A stretch of DNA of 64,000 nucleotides, taken from NCBI GenBank assembly GCA_016223165.1, contig JACRPO010000009.1:1178001-1242000 (forward strand), written 5' to 3'. The position numbers were made by a program, and so were the translations under genes. The DNA is from Burkholderiales bacterium. Lineage in GTDB: Bacteria; Pseudomonadota; Gammaproteobacteria; Burkholderiales; Burkholderiaceae_C. The notes beneath the pieces were generated by a model. That model searched no databases and was not told the DNA's origin. It saw only the letters and a program-made list of their open reading frames with translations. Positions 53,175 to 62,641 of the stretch are shown one piece after another. The number at the start of each line of letters is the position of its first letter. Position 1 is the stretch's first letter.

Positions 53175-54355
53175 GCCCCCGGCCGTTCTCGTTCGCTCAG
53201 CAACTGCGGGCGGCCCGCGACGGCGCGCATCCAACGCGGCATCTTGAAGCGCACGATGCGCCAGTACAGCGCGAGATAGACCAGGCCGAACAGGCACAGG
53301 AAGGCGGCGTTGACCGCCGAGCTCTGCCAGAACAACACCGCGGGGATCACTGAGAGCATGCAGAGCATCCAGAGAAAGGGGGAGGTCATCGAGTTGCGCC
53401 GCGTCAGGGCACGCGCGCTGCGGTCGCCGACGGCCCAACGCATCAGCCGACGGTAGATCAGCGAGTGGAGGTGGATGCCGTCGGGCATGCTGGGCGGCAC
53501 GGCGCGAAGGAAACGGCGGCGGTAGATGGAGAAGAGCGTCTCGAAGACGGGGTAGACACAAACGAGCAGCGGGAACAAGGGCGAGACGGTCGGATTGCGG
53601 ACCAGCAGCAGGATCGACACCTCGGCCACGTAGAAACCGAGAAAGTACGCGCCGCCGTCACCGAGGAATATCAAGCCGGCCGGAAAGTTCCAGATGAAGA
53701 AGCCCATCACCGCGCCGATGCCCGCCAGGGCCAGCGCGCCGATGACGTCGTCACCCACCTGGAACGCCACGTAGGCGATCGCCGCGAGCATGATGACGAC
53801 GCACATCGACGCCAGACCATTCAGCCCGTCGATGATGTTGACCGAGTTCGCGATGCCGGCGACGGCGATGACGGTGAGCAGAAGCGCGCCGAGCGTGCCC
53901 GAAACCATCCAGTCGAGCCCGGGAATGTCGGTACGCAGGATCATCGCGCCCAGCGCCGCCGCCGCGGCCGCGGCCGAAACCGCCGTCGCCAGCAGGCGCT
54001 TCCCTGGTGACACGCGCTTCGTGAAGTCTTCGATCAAGCCGCCGGCGAAGGCCGGAGTACCGCACAGCAGGAGACCGCCGAGCAGCAGCATCGCCCCCCG
54101 GTCGAGCCACGCCATCGCGACCATCGAGAGAGCGAGCCCGGCGAAGATGCCGACACCACCCACCCGCGGCACGGGCGTCATGTGAAACTTCTGCGGACCG
54201 GAGGTGTCGCTGTCGAGCGTCGCCCGGCCATGCGAGCGCGCCGCGTGGACCACGAACAGCGTGGTGACCAGCGAGGCCACAAAGGCGACGAGCAGTTCGA
54301 GCACCGCGGAATTGTAGGCCGCGGCGAACGAGCCTCCGGTCGCTCCCGGCACCAC
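53171..54355 (-). CDS. Undecaprenyl-phosphate sugar-1-phosphate transferase (WecA/MraY family)
   Basis: A polytopic enzyme with about eleven membrane segments: KFHMTPVPRVGGVGIFAG, the Asp pair region GGLIEDFTKRVSPGKRL, NSVNIIDGLNGLASM and FLGDGGAYFLGFY, all conserved in WecA/MraY-type transferases that start lipid-linked glycan synthesis. The GTG at 54355 gives 394 residues; a second GTG at 54304 would begin just before the first membrane segment and is equally good. It is divergent from the Wza-like exporter, so it probably primes the glycan of the 54-64 kb locus. Confidence 0.9.
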
Positions 54356-54445
54356 CGATAGAATCCGCGGTTTCGCGTCCCACCGCAGTCACGCTCGGGC
54401 CGGTGACGCGAGCGCATTCACCTTGTCGAACTTCCTGCCCGGACC

Positions 54446-56419
54446 GTGACCCCTGCTGTCGACCGTCGCACTTCCTTGGCGCAGCGAATCCTGGTCGCGC
54501 TTGCGCTCGCCATAGGATCAACGACTGCCCCGCAGGCCCAGGTCACCGGCGGCTCCGGGACGTCCTCGGGGGCGAGCACGTCGGCTTCGGACGAACGGCG
54601 GGAATCGACCTCCTCGGGCCCTGTTCGCCTGCGACAGGGCAGCCAGGGGGCCGATGACCGGGAGTCGGGCCGTGACCGTGAGCGAGACAGGGAACGCGAG
54701 CGGGATCGCGACCGCGAACGAGACGGGGACCGCGCGCCGAGCGACCGGCTCGACGTGTTCGATGAGGGCGAGAGGCCCTCATCGCTCGGCGAGTTCGAGC
54801 GTTATGTGCAGCGGCTGGCAGGCCGCACGCTTCTGGTTCGGCGGCTCGGGGCCGAACTGGTCACGGGCAGCGGCGGAACCCGGGCCGGCGAGCTCAGCCC
54901 TCTCGTTCCGGCCGACTACATCGTCAGCCCGGGTGACGAAGTGCTTGTCGCGCTGTGGGGTTCGGTGGACGCGGAACTCCGGCTGATCGTCGATCGAGGT
55001 GGGCGCGTCCACATCCCGCGGGTCGGATCGATCCAGGTCTCCGGGCTGCGGCACGATGAGCTGCCGGAAGTCGTGAACCGGCGCGTCGGACAGGTGTTCC
55101 GCAATTTCCAGAGCAGCGTCACGCTGGGTCAGTTGCGCGGCATCCGCGTCTTCGTGACCGGATTCGTGCTGCGCCCGGGCGCCTACACGATCAACAGCCT
55201 GTCCACGGTGGTGGCAGCGCTGCTGAGAGCGGGCGGGCCCTCTTCCGCCGGGAGCTATCGCAACATCGAGGTGCGCCGCGGCAGCGAAGTCCTGAGCCGC
55301 TTCGACCTTTACGACCTGCTGCTTCGTGGCGACCGCTCGTCGGACCGCGTCCTTCAGGCGGGCGACGTCGTGCACGTCGGACCGGTCGGTGTGCAGGTAG
55401 GCTTCATCGGCAGCGTGAACCGGCCCGCGATCCTGGAGCTGAAGCCCGGCGAGACCGTCACCGATGCGCTGCACATGGTCGGTGGGTTCAGCGCCGTGGC
55501 CGACCGGACACGGCTGGCCATCGAGCGCCTGCAAGAACGCAACTCCGGGCGTGTCTCACAGCTCAACCTGCCGACCGACGAGAAGGCGCCACTGTCGCAT
55601 GGCGACCTGCTGCGCGCGTTCAGCGCCGTGACGGCCGCGTTGCCCTCGCTGCGCCAGAACAAGCGCGTCAAGGTCGAGGGCGAGGTCGCCCGGCCAGCCG
55701 AGTACGTTCTACCCGAGGGCAGCTCGGTGCGGGACGCCATTCGCGCTGCCGGCGGCTACACGACGGCGGCCTATGTCTTCGCCGCCGAGCTCACGCGCGA
55801 GAGCGTGCAACGCACCCAGCAGGAGAACTACGACCGCGCGCTGCGCGACCTCGAGACGGACCTGGCGCGTGCGTCGGGCTCGCAGCGTGTCAGCACGGCC
55901 GACGACGCCAGCGCGCAAACCGCGAAGGCCACTGCCACCGATCGCCTCGTCGAGCGGCTGCGCGCCTTGCGACCCACCGGGCGCATCGTTTTCCAGATGC
56001 AGCCCGATGCGGCGGACCTGCCCGACCTCGCGCTGGAGGACGGCGACCGCATCCTGGTGCCGGCCCGGCCCACGACAGTGGGAGTGTTCGGAAGCGTGTT
56101 CAATGCCGCCAGCTACCTGCACATGTCGGGCCGTACGATCGGCGACTACCTGCGCCTGGCCGGCGGGCCGACGAAAGGAGCGGACGAAGGCAGCATCTTC
56201 GTCGTGCGCGCCAACGGCAACGTCATCAGCAGCCGCCAGAACCGCGGCCTCTTCGGCCGCTCCGACAATGTCGCCGATCTGTCATCGGAGCCAGGTGACA
56301 CCGTGTTCGTGCCCGAAGAGATGGACAAGACCACCTTCCTGCAGGCCGCCAAGGACTGGACGCAGATCATCTTCAACTTCGGCCTGGGTGCGGCCGGGAT
56401 CAAGAGCGCCACGCGATGA
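54446..56419 (+). CDS. Polysaccharide export outer-membrane protein (Wza-like, SLBB repeats)
   Basis: A 657-residue exporter component. A signal peptide is visible (RILVALALAIGSTTAPQAQ), without an obvious lipobox Cys. A charged Asp/Arg/Glu repeat tract occupies about residues 68-95. Then come the Poly_export domain (DYIVSPGDEVLVALWGSVDA) and several SLBB domains (IRVFVTGFVLRPGAYTI, VGFIGSVNRPAILELKPGE, VKVEGEVARPAEYVLPEG, VGVFGSVFNAASYLHMSG). It should form the outer-membrane exit channel. The GTG start follows a weak ribosome site; its stop overlaps the Wzz-like gene by ATGA. Confidence 0.9.
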   Translation: MTPAVDRRTSLAQRILVALALAIGSTTAPQAQVTGGSGTSSGASTSASDERRESTSSGPVRLRQGSQGADDRESGRDRERDRERERDRDRERDGDRAPSDRLDVFDEGERPSSLGEFERYVQRLAGRTLLVRRLGAELVTGSGGTRAGELSPLVPADYIVSPGDEVLVALWGSVDAELRLIVDRGGRVHIPRVGSIQVSGLRHDELPEVVNRRVGQVFRNFQSSVTLGQLRGIRVFVTGFVLRPGAYTINSLSTVVAALLRAGGPSSAGSYRNIEVRRGSEVLSRFDLYDLLLRGDRSSDRVLQAGDVVHVGPVGVQVGFIGSVNRPAILELKPGETVTDALHMVGGFSAVADRTRLAIERLQERNSGRVSQLNLPTDEKAPLSHGDLLRAFSAVTAALPSLRQNKRVKVEGEVARPAEYVLPEGSSVRDAIRAAGGYTTAAYVFAAELTRESVQRTQQENYDRALRDLETDLARASGSQRVSTADDASAQTAKATATDRLVERLRALRPTGRIVFQMQPDAADLPDLALEDGDRILVPARPTTVGVFGSVFNAASYLHMSGRTIGDYLRLAGGPTKGADEGSIFVVRANGNVISSRQNRGLFGRSDNVADLSSEPGDTVFVPEEMDKTTFLQAAKDWTQIIFNFGLGAAGIKSATR

Positions 56420-57597
56420 ATGCCGTTCAGGAGCCGGTGGGGGCCGCGCCGATGCTCGGTGAGGACGAGCCCGCCGGCGTAGCGGCACTGGATCTGCTGG
56501 TGGCAGCAGCAGAGCGCTGGCGGACGCTGCTGGGAGTGCCGGTGCTCGCTGCGCTGCTTGCCCTTGGTGCCACCTACCTCGTCACCCCCATCTACACCGC
56601 GCGCACCTCTATCCTGCCGCCAGCGTCGCAGCAGAGTGCGCAGGCGGGCGCGCTTGCTGCGCTGGGCGGTCTGGGTGCGCTGGCCGGCGGTGCTATCGCC
56701 GCCGTGCGCAGTCCCACCGACCAACTGGTGGCGCTGCTGCAGAGCGAGACCGTCGCCGATCGCATGATCGAGCGCTTCGACTTGCTGGCGCTTTACGGCA
56801 AGGAACTGCGCCTGGACGCGCGCCGCGTCCTGCGCCAGCGCACCAAGGTCCTTGCCAACAAGAAGGATGGGTTGATCGTCGTCGAGGTCGACGATGCCGA
56901 GCCGAAGCGCGCCGCCGCGATGGCCAACCAGTACATCGCCGAACTGCGTTCCCTCACTTCCACTCTTGCGGTCACCGAGGCGCAGCAGCGGCGGGCGTTC
57001 TTTCAGTCGCATCTGGAGCGGACGCGCGACGCGTTGACCAGCGCCCAACGCTCGCTGCAGGCCAGTGGCTTCAATGCCGGCGCTTTGCGCGCCGAGCCCA
57101 AGGCGGCCGCCGAGGAATATGCCCGGGTCAAGGCCGAGGCGACCGCGGCCGAGGTGCGCCTCCAGACCCTGAGCGCCCGCCTGACCGCGGCGACCCCCGA
57201 AGTGCAGCAGGCGCAGACAACCCTGTCGGCGCTGCGCGCCAAGCTGGCCGAGCTTGAGCGGGCCGGAAAGACCGCCGATGGGCCGGACTACGTCGCCCGC
57301 TTCCGCGAGTTCAAGTATCAGGAGACGCTCTTCGAGATGTTCGCGCGCCAGTACGAACTCGCACGCGTCGACGAGAGCCGCGAGGGTGCGCTCATCCAAG
57401 TGGTGGATCCTGCGTTGGTCCCCGAATGGAAGTCGGGTCCCAAGCGCCTGGCCGTCGCCGTGGCCACCGCGGTCGTGGCGGTGGTGTTGACGCTGCTGGC
57501 CGTGCTGGCCGTGAGTTGGGCTCGCCTGGCCCGCACAGCCGACCCCCAGTCGGCGCGCGCTCTGCAAAGACTTTCTCGCGCGCTGCGCGGCCGTTAG
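56416..57597 (+). CDS. Chain-length determinant / polysaccharide co-polymerase (Wzz family)
   Basis: A 393-residue inner-membrane protein with two membrane segments (about 35-58 and 350-378) bracketing a periplasmic coiled-coil domain. Wzz landmarks are YTARTSILPPASQQSAQAG after the first segment, VEVDDAEPKRAAAMANQYI and the terminal VVDPALVPEWKSGPKR before the second segment. It controls glycan chain length or couples polymerisation to export through the Wza-like protein encoded just upstream. There is no tyrosine-kinase domain. Confidence 0.9.
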   Translation: MNAVQEPVGAAPMLGEDEPAGVAALDLLVAAAERWRTLLGVPVLAALLALGATYLVTPIYTARTSILPPASQQSAQAGALAALGGLGALAGGAIAAVRSPTDQLVALLQSETVADRMIERFDLLALYGKELRLDARRVLRQRTKVLANKKDGLIVVEVDDAEPKRAAAMANQYIAELRSLTSTLAVTEAQQRRAFFQSHLERTRDALTSAQRSLQASGFNAGALRAEPKAAAEEYARVKAEATAAEVRLQTLSARLTAATPEVQQAQTTLSALRAKLAELERAGKTADGPDYVARFREFKYQETLFEMFARQYELARVDESREGALIQVVDPALVPEWKSGPKRLAVAVATAVVAVVLTLLAVLAVSWARLARTADPQSARALQRLSRALRGR

Positions 57598-57646
57598 GGC
57601 CGGCGCGCGGTTGCCCCCGGACGCCGGTGGCGCATCGAGGCCTAGA

Positions 57647-58108
57647 ATGTGTTCAATGGTTGAACGCAGCGGCCTTGACCGCCCGCGAGGTGACGCCCCG
57701 GGTGCCGCCTCGGCGCTGGCACTCCCGGGTGACGGCGAGGCGGCGCGGCTTGCCGTCTTGCGTGCGCTGACGCAGCAGCCGCACTTGTCGCAGCGAGCGC
57801 TTTCCGAGGCCTTGGGCCTGAGCCTTGGCAAGACGCACTACGTGCTTCATGCGCTGCTGGACAAGGGCCAGGTGAAGGTGCGCAACTTCCGGCGCAGCGA
57901 GAAGAAGCTGAGCTACGCCTATGTGTTAACTCCCTCGGGCATTGCCGAGAAGTTTCGCCTCACCATGCGCTTCCTGGCACGCAAGGAAGCGGAGTTCGAG
58001 GAGTTGCAGAAGACGATCGCGGCGCTGAGGTTGGAGTTGCTGCGCGAACACGCGGTGCCCGCCAGCGCCGCGGGTGAGGCTCACCAAGCCCGGGAGGCGA
58101 AGCGATGA
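57647..58108 (+). CDS. MarR-like winged-helix regulator of the EPS-associated type
   Basis: A 153-residue protein matching small MarR-type regulators found in exopolysaccharide loci: a winged helix LSQRALSEALGLSLGKTHYV, LHALLDKGQVKVRNFRRSE and KKLSYAYVLTPSGIAEKF, then a C-terminal coiled coil. I prefer ATG 57647, which has GAGG six bases upstream; the ATG at 57656 is possible. A perfect inverted repeat covers its first codons. The stop overlaps the next gene (legB) by ATGA, so it is the first gene of the nonulosonate unit. Confidence 0.85.
   Translation: MCSMVERSGLDRPRGDAPGAASALALPGDGEAARLAVLRALTQQPHLSQRALSEALGLSLGKTHYVLHALLDKGQVKVRNFRRSEKKLSYAYVLTPSGIAEKFRLTMRFLARKEAEFEELQKTIAALRLELLREHAVPASAAGEAHQAREAKR
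57651..57665. promoter_or_regulatory. Inverted repeat GTTCAA-TGG-TTGAAC over the regulator start
   Basis: Perfect 6-base arms with a 3-base spacer, overlapping codons 2-7 of the MarR-like gene (and its second ATG). It is a candidate autoregulatory operator that would also control the downstream leg genes. Confidence 0.5.
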
Positions 58109-59115
58109 AGCTCGGGGGAAAGCGCATCCTCGTCACCGGCGCCGACGGATTCATCGGCTCGCACCTGACCGAGCATCTGGTGCGTGGCGGCCACGACGTG
58201 CGCGCCTTCGTGCTCTACAACAGCTTCAACTCCTGGGGCTGGCTGGACACGAGCGAGCCCGCGGTGAAGGATTCGCTCGACGTCTTCGCCGGCGACATCC
58301 GCGACCCGCATGGGGTGCGCGCGGCGATGAAGGGCTGCGATGTCGTGCTGCACCTGGCAGCGCTCATCGCCATTCCGTACTCCTATCACTCGCCCGATAC
58401 CTACGTCGACACCAACATCAAGGGCACGCTGAACATCGTGCAGGCGGCGCGCGAACTCGGCGTGGCGCGCGTCGTGCATACCTCCACCAGCGAGGTCTAC
58501 GGCACGGCGCGCTTCGTGCCCATCACCGAGGAGCACCCGTTGCAGGGGCAGTCGCCCTACTCGGCCAGCAAGATCGGCGCCGACCAGATCGCCCTCAGCT
58601 TCCACCATGCCTTCGGCACGCCGGTGAGCGTGATCCGCCCGTTCAACACCTACGGGCCGCGGCAATCGGCACGGGCCGTCATTCCCACCATCATCACCCA
58701 GGTGGCCAGCGGCGCGCGCCAGGTCCGCCTGGGCGCCGTGCATCCGACGCGCGACTTCAACCACGTGTCCGACACCGTGCGCGGCTTCGTCGCCATGGCC
58801 GAGAGCGACGCGACCCTCGGTCGCGTCGTCAACTTCGGCAGCAACTACGAGGTCTCCATCGGCGAGACGGCACGCCTGATCGCGCGCCTGATGGGCCGCG
58901 AGGTCGAGCTGCAAAGCGACGAGCAGCGCCTGCGTCCGGCCGGCAGCGAGGTCGAGCGCCTGTGGGCCGACAACCGCCTGGCGCGTGAACTCACCGGGTG
59001 GAGCCCGCAATACGCCGGCCTGGCCGGCTTCGAGCGCGGCCTGCGCGAGACGATCGACTGGTTCAGCGTGCCCGCCCACCTCGCCCAGTACAAATCCGGG
59101 CGCTACAACATCTGA
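58105..59115 (+). CDS. legB: Sugar-nucleotide 4,6-dehydratase (LegB-like)
   Basis: A 336-residue extended SDR: GADGFIGSHLTEHL cofactor loop, the STSEVYGTA catalytic motif, YSASKIGADQ with the Tyr-Lys pair, and RPFNTYGPRQSARAVIPTI. This matches the NAD-dependent 4,6-dehydratase that opens legionaminic acid synthesis in Campylobacter and Legionella. It produces the 4-keto-6-deoxy sugar used by the aminotransferase encoded next. Gene order legB-legC-legG-legI-legH-ptmE supports the call. Confidence 0.9.
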   Translation: MKLGGKRILVTGADGFIGSHLTEHLVRGGHDVRAFVLYNSFNSWGWLDTSEPAVKDSLDVFAGDIRDPHGVRAAMKGCDVVLHLAALIAIPYSYHSPDTYVDTNIKGTLNIVQAARELGVARVVHTSTSEVYGTARFVPITEEHPLQGQSPYSASKIGADQIALSFHHAFGTPVSVIRPFNTYGPRQSARAVIPTIITQVASGARQVRLGAVHPTRDFNHVSDTVRGFVAMAESDATLGRVVNFGSNYEVSIGETARLIARLMGREVELQSDEQRLRPAGSEVERLWADNRLARELTGWSPQYAGLAGFERGLRETIDWFSVPAHLAQYKSGRYNI

Positions 59116-59124
59116 GGCCGCGCG

Positions 59125-60315
59125 ATGACCCATCCTGTCGCCTCGCCGCCCGAGCCCGTCGTGCCTGCCACGCTGGCCGCCGTGCGCCGCGTGCTGGGCA
59201 CACCGACGGGCACGATCCCGCTGCACGAGCCGGAGTTCCGCGGCCGCGAGTGGGAGTACGTCAAGGAGTGCCTGGACACCGGCTGGGTCTCCTCGGTCGG
59301 CTCGTATGTCGATCGCTTCGAACGCGACCTCGCTGCCGTCACCGGCGCGAAGCATGCGGTCGCCACGGTCAACGGCACGGCGGCCTTGCACATCTGCCTG
59401 CTGCTGGCGGGCGTGCAGCCGGGCGACGAAGTGCTGATGCCTTCGCTCACCTTCATCGCCACGGCCAATGCGGTGTCGTATGCGCAGGCCACGCCGCACC
59501 TCGTCGACTGCGAGGCCCACTCGCTGGGCGTCGATGCGCACGCGCTGGAAGCCTATCTGCACGAGATCGCCGAGCGGCGGCCCGAAGGCACGTTCAACCG
59601 GCGCACCGGGGCGCCCCTGCGGGCGCTCGTCGCGATGCATGTCTTTGGCCATGCCTGTGACCTCGATGCACTGGCGGCGCTGGCGGACCGCTACGGGCTC
59701 GTGCTCGTCGAGGACGCTGCCGAGTCGCTGGGCGCGTTCTACAAGGGCCGCCACACCGGCAATGCGGGTCGCGTCGCCGCACTCAGCTTCAACGGCAACA
59801 AGGTGGTCACCACCGGGGGTGGCGGGGCGGTGCTGAGCAACGATGCCGTGCTGGCGCGGCGCGCCAAGCACCTCACCACCACCGCCCGCACGCCTCATCG
59901 CTGGAGCGTCCTGCACGACGAGGTCGGCTACAACTACCGGCTGCCGAACCTGAATGCGGCCGTGGGCTGCGCCCAACTGGAACAGCTCGATTCCTTCGTC
60001 CGGCGCAAACGACGCATTGCCGCTCGCTACGAAGAAGCCCTGGCCGGGGTGGCCGGAGTGCGCTTCCTGCGCGAGCCCGCGTACGCGCGCAGCAACTACT
60101 GGCTCAATGCGCTGGTTCTGGCCCCGGAACACGCGGTGTGCCGCGACGAGCTGCTCAGCGCGCTCAACGATGCCGGCTACATGTCGCGCCCGCTGTGGAC
60201 GCCGATGCACCGCCTGCCGATGTATGCCGGATGCCCGCGCATGCCGCTGCCGGTGACCGAATCGATGGAAGCCCGCGTCGTCAACGTGCCCAGCAGTGCG
60301 CGCCTGGCCGACTGA
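59125..60315 (+). CDS. legC: Sugar aminotransferase (LegC-like, DegT family)
   Basis: A 396-residue PLP enzyme: IPLHEPEFRGREWEYVKECL, the NGTAALHICLL phosphate-binding region, EDAAESLGAFYKG, and the PLP-binding Lys in FNGNKVVTTGGGG (about residue 230), followed by YNYRLPNLNAAVGCAQLEQL. It transfers an amino group to C4 of the keto sugar made by LegB. LegC proteins carry the N-terminal extension seen here before the DegT core. It starts nine bases after legB. Confidence 0.9.
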   Translation: MTHPVASPPEPVVPATLAAVRRVLGTPTGTIPLHEPEFRGREWEYVKECLDTGWVSSVGSYVDRFERDLAAVTGAKHAVATVNGTAALHICLLLAGVQPGDEVLMPSLTFIATANAVSYAQATPHLVDCEAHSLGVDAHALEAYLHEIAERRPEGTFNRRTGAPLRALVAMHVFGHACDLDALAALADRYGLVLVEDAAESLGAFYKGRHTGNAGRVAALSFNGNKVVTTGGGGAVLSNDAVLARRAKHLTTTARTPHRWSVLHDEVGYNYRLPNLNAAVGCAQLEQLDSFVRRKRRIAARYEEALAGVAGVRFLREPAYARSNYWLNALVLAPEHAVCRDELLSALNDAGYMSRPLWTPMHRLPMYAGCPRMPLPVTESMEARVVNVPSSARLAD

Positions 60316-60342
60316 ACTTGGCCGACTGAAGCAAGGCAGCAC

Positions 60343-61542
60343 ATGACCCCCGCACGCCGTCAGCGCCTGTGTGTCGTCACGGGCAGTCGCGCCGAGTACG
60401 GCCTGCTGTACTGGGTGCTGCACGACCTGCGTGAGGCCGGCGACATCGATCTGCTGCTGGTCGTCACAGGCGCGCACCTGGCGCCCGAGTTCGGCCTGAC
60501 CGTGCGGCAGATCGAGGCCGACGGATTCGCCATCGCGAGGCGCGTGGAGATGCTGGTCTCGGGCGATACGGCCGGCGCTGTCAGCAAGTCCACGGCGCTC
60601 GGCCTCATCGGCATGTCCGACGCCCTCGAGCAACTGCAACCCGACGCGGTGGTGGTGCTCGGCGACCGCTTCGAGATCCTCGCCGCGGCGGTGGCCTGCC
60701 TCATGCATCGCGTGCCGCTCGTGCACCTGGCCGGAGGCGACATCACCGAAGGCGCCATCGACGAGTCGATGCGTCACGCCATCACGAAGATGGCGCACCT
60801 GCACCTGGTCACCAACGAGGCGGCGGCCGCCCGCCTGCGCCAGATGGGCGAAGACCCCACGCGCGTGCTGGTGGTCGGCAGCCCGGGCCTGGACCACCTG
60901 CGTCGGCGCCCGTTGCTCGAGCGCGCCGCGCTCGAACGCGAGCTCGGCGCGCCGCTCGGCCCGCGCAACCTCCTGGTCACTTTCCATCCGGTCACTCTCG
61001 CCGCCGACGAGGGTCTCGGCCAGTTCGAGGCCCTGCTGGCGGCGCTGGCCGGGCTCGATGCCGATACCACCGTGTGGTTCACGCGGCCCAACGCCGACAT
61101 GGGCGGCCGTGCCTTCTCGCACCGCCTGGACGAGTTTGCCGCGGAGCGGCGCGCCCAGGGCGCCGCGGTGCATGTGCACAGCTCTCTGGGCCAGCTGCGC
61201 TACCTCAGCCTGATGGCGCAGGCCGATGCGGTGGTGGGCAATTCGTCCAGCGGCCTGTACGAGGCGCCATCGCTTCGAGTGCCCACGGTCGATATCGGCG
61301 AGCGCCAGCACGGCCGCCTCGCGGCCGCCTCCGTGCTGCACTGCGCCCCCGAGCGCGACGCCATCGCGCGCGCCATCAGGCGCGCGTTCACGCTGGACTG
61401 CAGCGCCGTGGTCAACCCCTACGGCGACGGCCACAGCGCCGCGCGCATCGTGGCGGCGCTGCGTTGCCTGCCGCCGCCCCCGGCACTGCTGCGCAAAACC
61501 TTCTTTGCGCTCGACGCGCGAGCCGGTGAGGTGCCTTCATGA
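60343..61542 (+). CDS. legG: UDP/GDP-sugar 2-epimerase, hydrolysing (LegG/NeuC family)
   Basis: A 399-residue NeuC-type epimerase: VVTGSRAEYGLLYWVL, VLGDRFEILAAAVACLMHRV, the acidic and His cluster HLAGGDITEGAIDESMRHAI, and GNSSSGLYEAPSLRVPTVDIG. It inverts C2 while removing the nucleotide, releasing 2,4-diacetamido-2,4,6-trideoxymannose in the legionaminic route. Its stop overlaps the ATG of legI. Confidence 0.92.
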   Translation: MTPARRQRLCVVTGSRAEYGLLYWVLHDLREAGDIDLLLVVTGAHLAPEFGLTVRQIEADGFAIARRVEMLVSGDTAGAVSKSTALGLIGMSDALEQLQPDAVVVLGDRFEILAAAVACLMHRVPLVHLAGGDITEGAIDESMRHAITKMAHLHLVTNEAAAARLRQMGEDPTRVLVVGSPGLDHLRRRPLLERAALERELGAPLGPRNLLVTFHPVTLAADEGLGQFEALLAALAGLDADTTVWFTRPNADMGGRAFSHRLDEFAAERRAQGAAVHVHSSLGQLRYLSLMAQADAVVGNSSSGLYEAPSLRVPTVDIGERQHGRLAAASVLHCAPERDAIARAIRRAFTLDCSAVVNPYGDGHSAARIVAALRCLPPPPALLRKTFFALDARAGEVPS

Positions 61543-62636
61543 GCCCGCGCTGCCTGTTCATCGCCGAAGCCGGCGTCAACCACAACGGCTCGCGCGATCT
61601 CGCCCTGCGGCTGGTGGATGCGGCGGCCGACGCCGGCGCCGATGTCGTCAAATTCCAGACCTTCCAGGCTGCCGACCTGGTGACCGCGCATGCGCGCAAG
61701 GCCGACTACCAAGTGGCCAACACTGGCGAGGCAGGTGCGCAGTTGCAGATGCTGCAGCGCCTGCAGCTCTCGCACGAAGACCACCACGCGCTGGCCGCCC
61801 GCTGCCGCGAGCGCGGCGTGCGCTTCATGTCCACGGCCTTCGACGAGACCAGCCTTGCCTTCCTCGCCACGCTGGACATGCCGGCGGTGAAGGTGCCCTC
61901 GGGCGACATCACGCACGCGCCGCTGCTGCTGCAGGCGGCGCGGCTGGGGCGGCCGCTCATCGTCTCCACCGGCATGAGCACGCTCGCCGACATCGAGGCG
62001 GCTCTTGCCGTCATCGCCTTCGGGCTCACCCGGCCCGGTCTGCCGGGGGGGCATGCCGAGTGCGAGACCGCGCGCCTGTCCGCCGAGGGGCAGGCGGCGC
62101 TGCGCGAGCGCGTCACGCTGCTGCACTGCGTGACGCAGTATCCGGCACCACCCGAGGCGGTGAATCTGCGGGCCATGGACACGCTCGCCCAGGCCTTCGG
62201 CTTGCCTGTGGGCTACTCCGACCACACAGCGGGCATCGAGGTGGCGCTGGCCGCCGCGGCGCGTGGTGCCACGGTGATCGAAAAGCACTACACGCTGGAC
62301 CGCACCCTGCCCGGGCCTGACCATGTGGCCTCGCTCGAGCCCGGCGAGTTGCGCCAGCTCGTGGCCGGCGTGCGCGCGATCGCTGCCGCGCTCGGCAGCC
62401 CGATCAAGGCGCCGGCGCCGGCCGAGTTCGGCAACCGCACCATCGCGCGCCGAGCCATCGTGGCGGCCCGAACGATCCGGCGCGGCGAGATCCTCACCCT
62501 GCCCGCCCTGGCATTCAAGCGGCCGGCCCAAGGGCACACGCCGATGGACGTGTGGTCCCTGCTCGGCCAGTCCGCGACGCGCGACTATGCCGCCGACGAG
62601 GCCATCGACCAGCCCGCCGTCCGGCAGGTGCACTGA
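61539..62636 (+). CDS. legI: N-acetylneuraminate/legionaminate synthase (LegI/NeuB family)
   Basis: A 365-residue NeuB-type synthase: FIAEAGVNHNGSRDLALRL, KVPSGDITHAPLLLQA, STGMSTLADIEAAL, HCVTQYPAPPEAVNLRAM, GYSDHTAGIEVALAA and EKHYTLDRTLPGPDH, followed by a C-terminal SAF (antifreeze-like) domain (AARTIRRGEILTLPALAF). It condenses phosphoenolpyruvate with a six-carbon amino sugar to form the nine-carbon acid. Neighbours favour legionaminate over sialic acid or pseudaminate. Confidence 0.93.
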   Translation: MSPRCLFIAEAGVNHNGSRDLALRLVDAAADAGADVVKFQTFQAADLVTAHARKADYQVANTGEAGAQLQMLQRLQLSHEDHHALAARCRERGVRFMSTAFDETSLAFLATLDMPAVKVPSGDITHAPLLLQAARLGRPLIVSTGMSTLADIEAALAVIAFGLTRPGLPGGHAECETARLSAEGQAALRERVTLLHCVTQYPAPPEAVNLRAMDTLAQAFGLPVGYSDHTAGIEVALAAAARGATVIEKHYTLDRTLPGPDHVASLEPGELRQLVAGVRAIAAALGSPIKAPAPAEFGNRTIARRAIVAARTIRRGEILTLPALAFKRPAQGHTPMDVWSLLGQSATRDYAADEAIDQPAVRQVH

Positions 62637-62641
62637 CCCGC

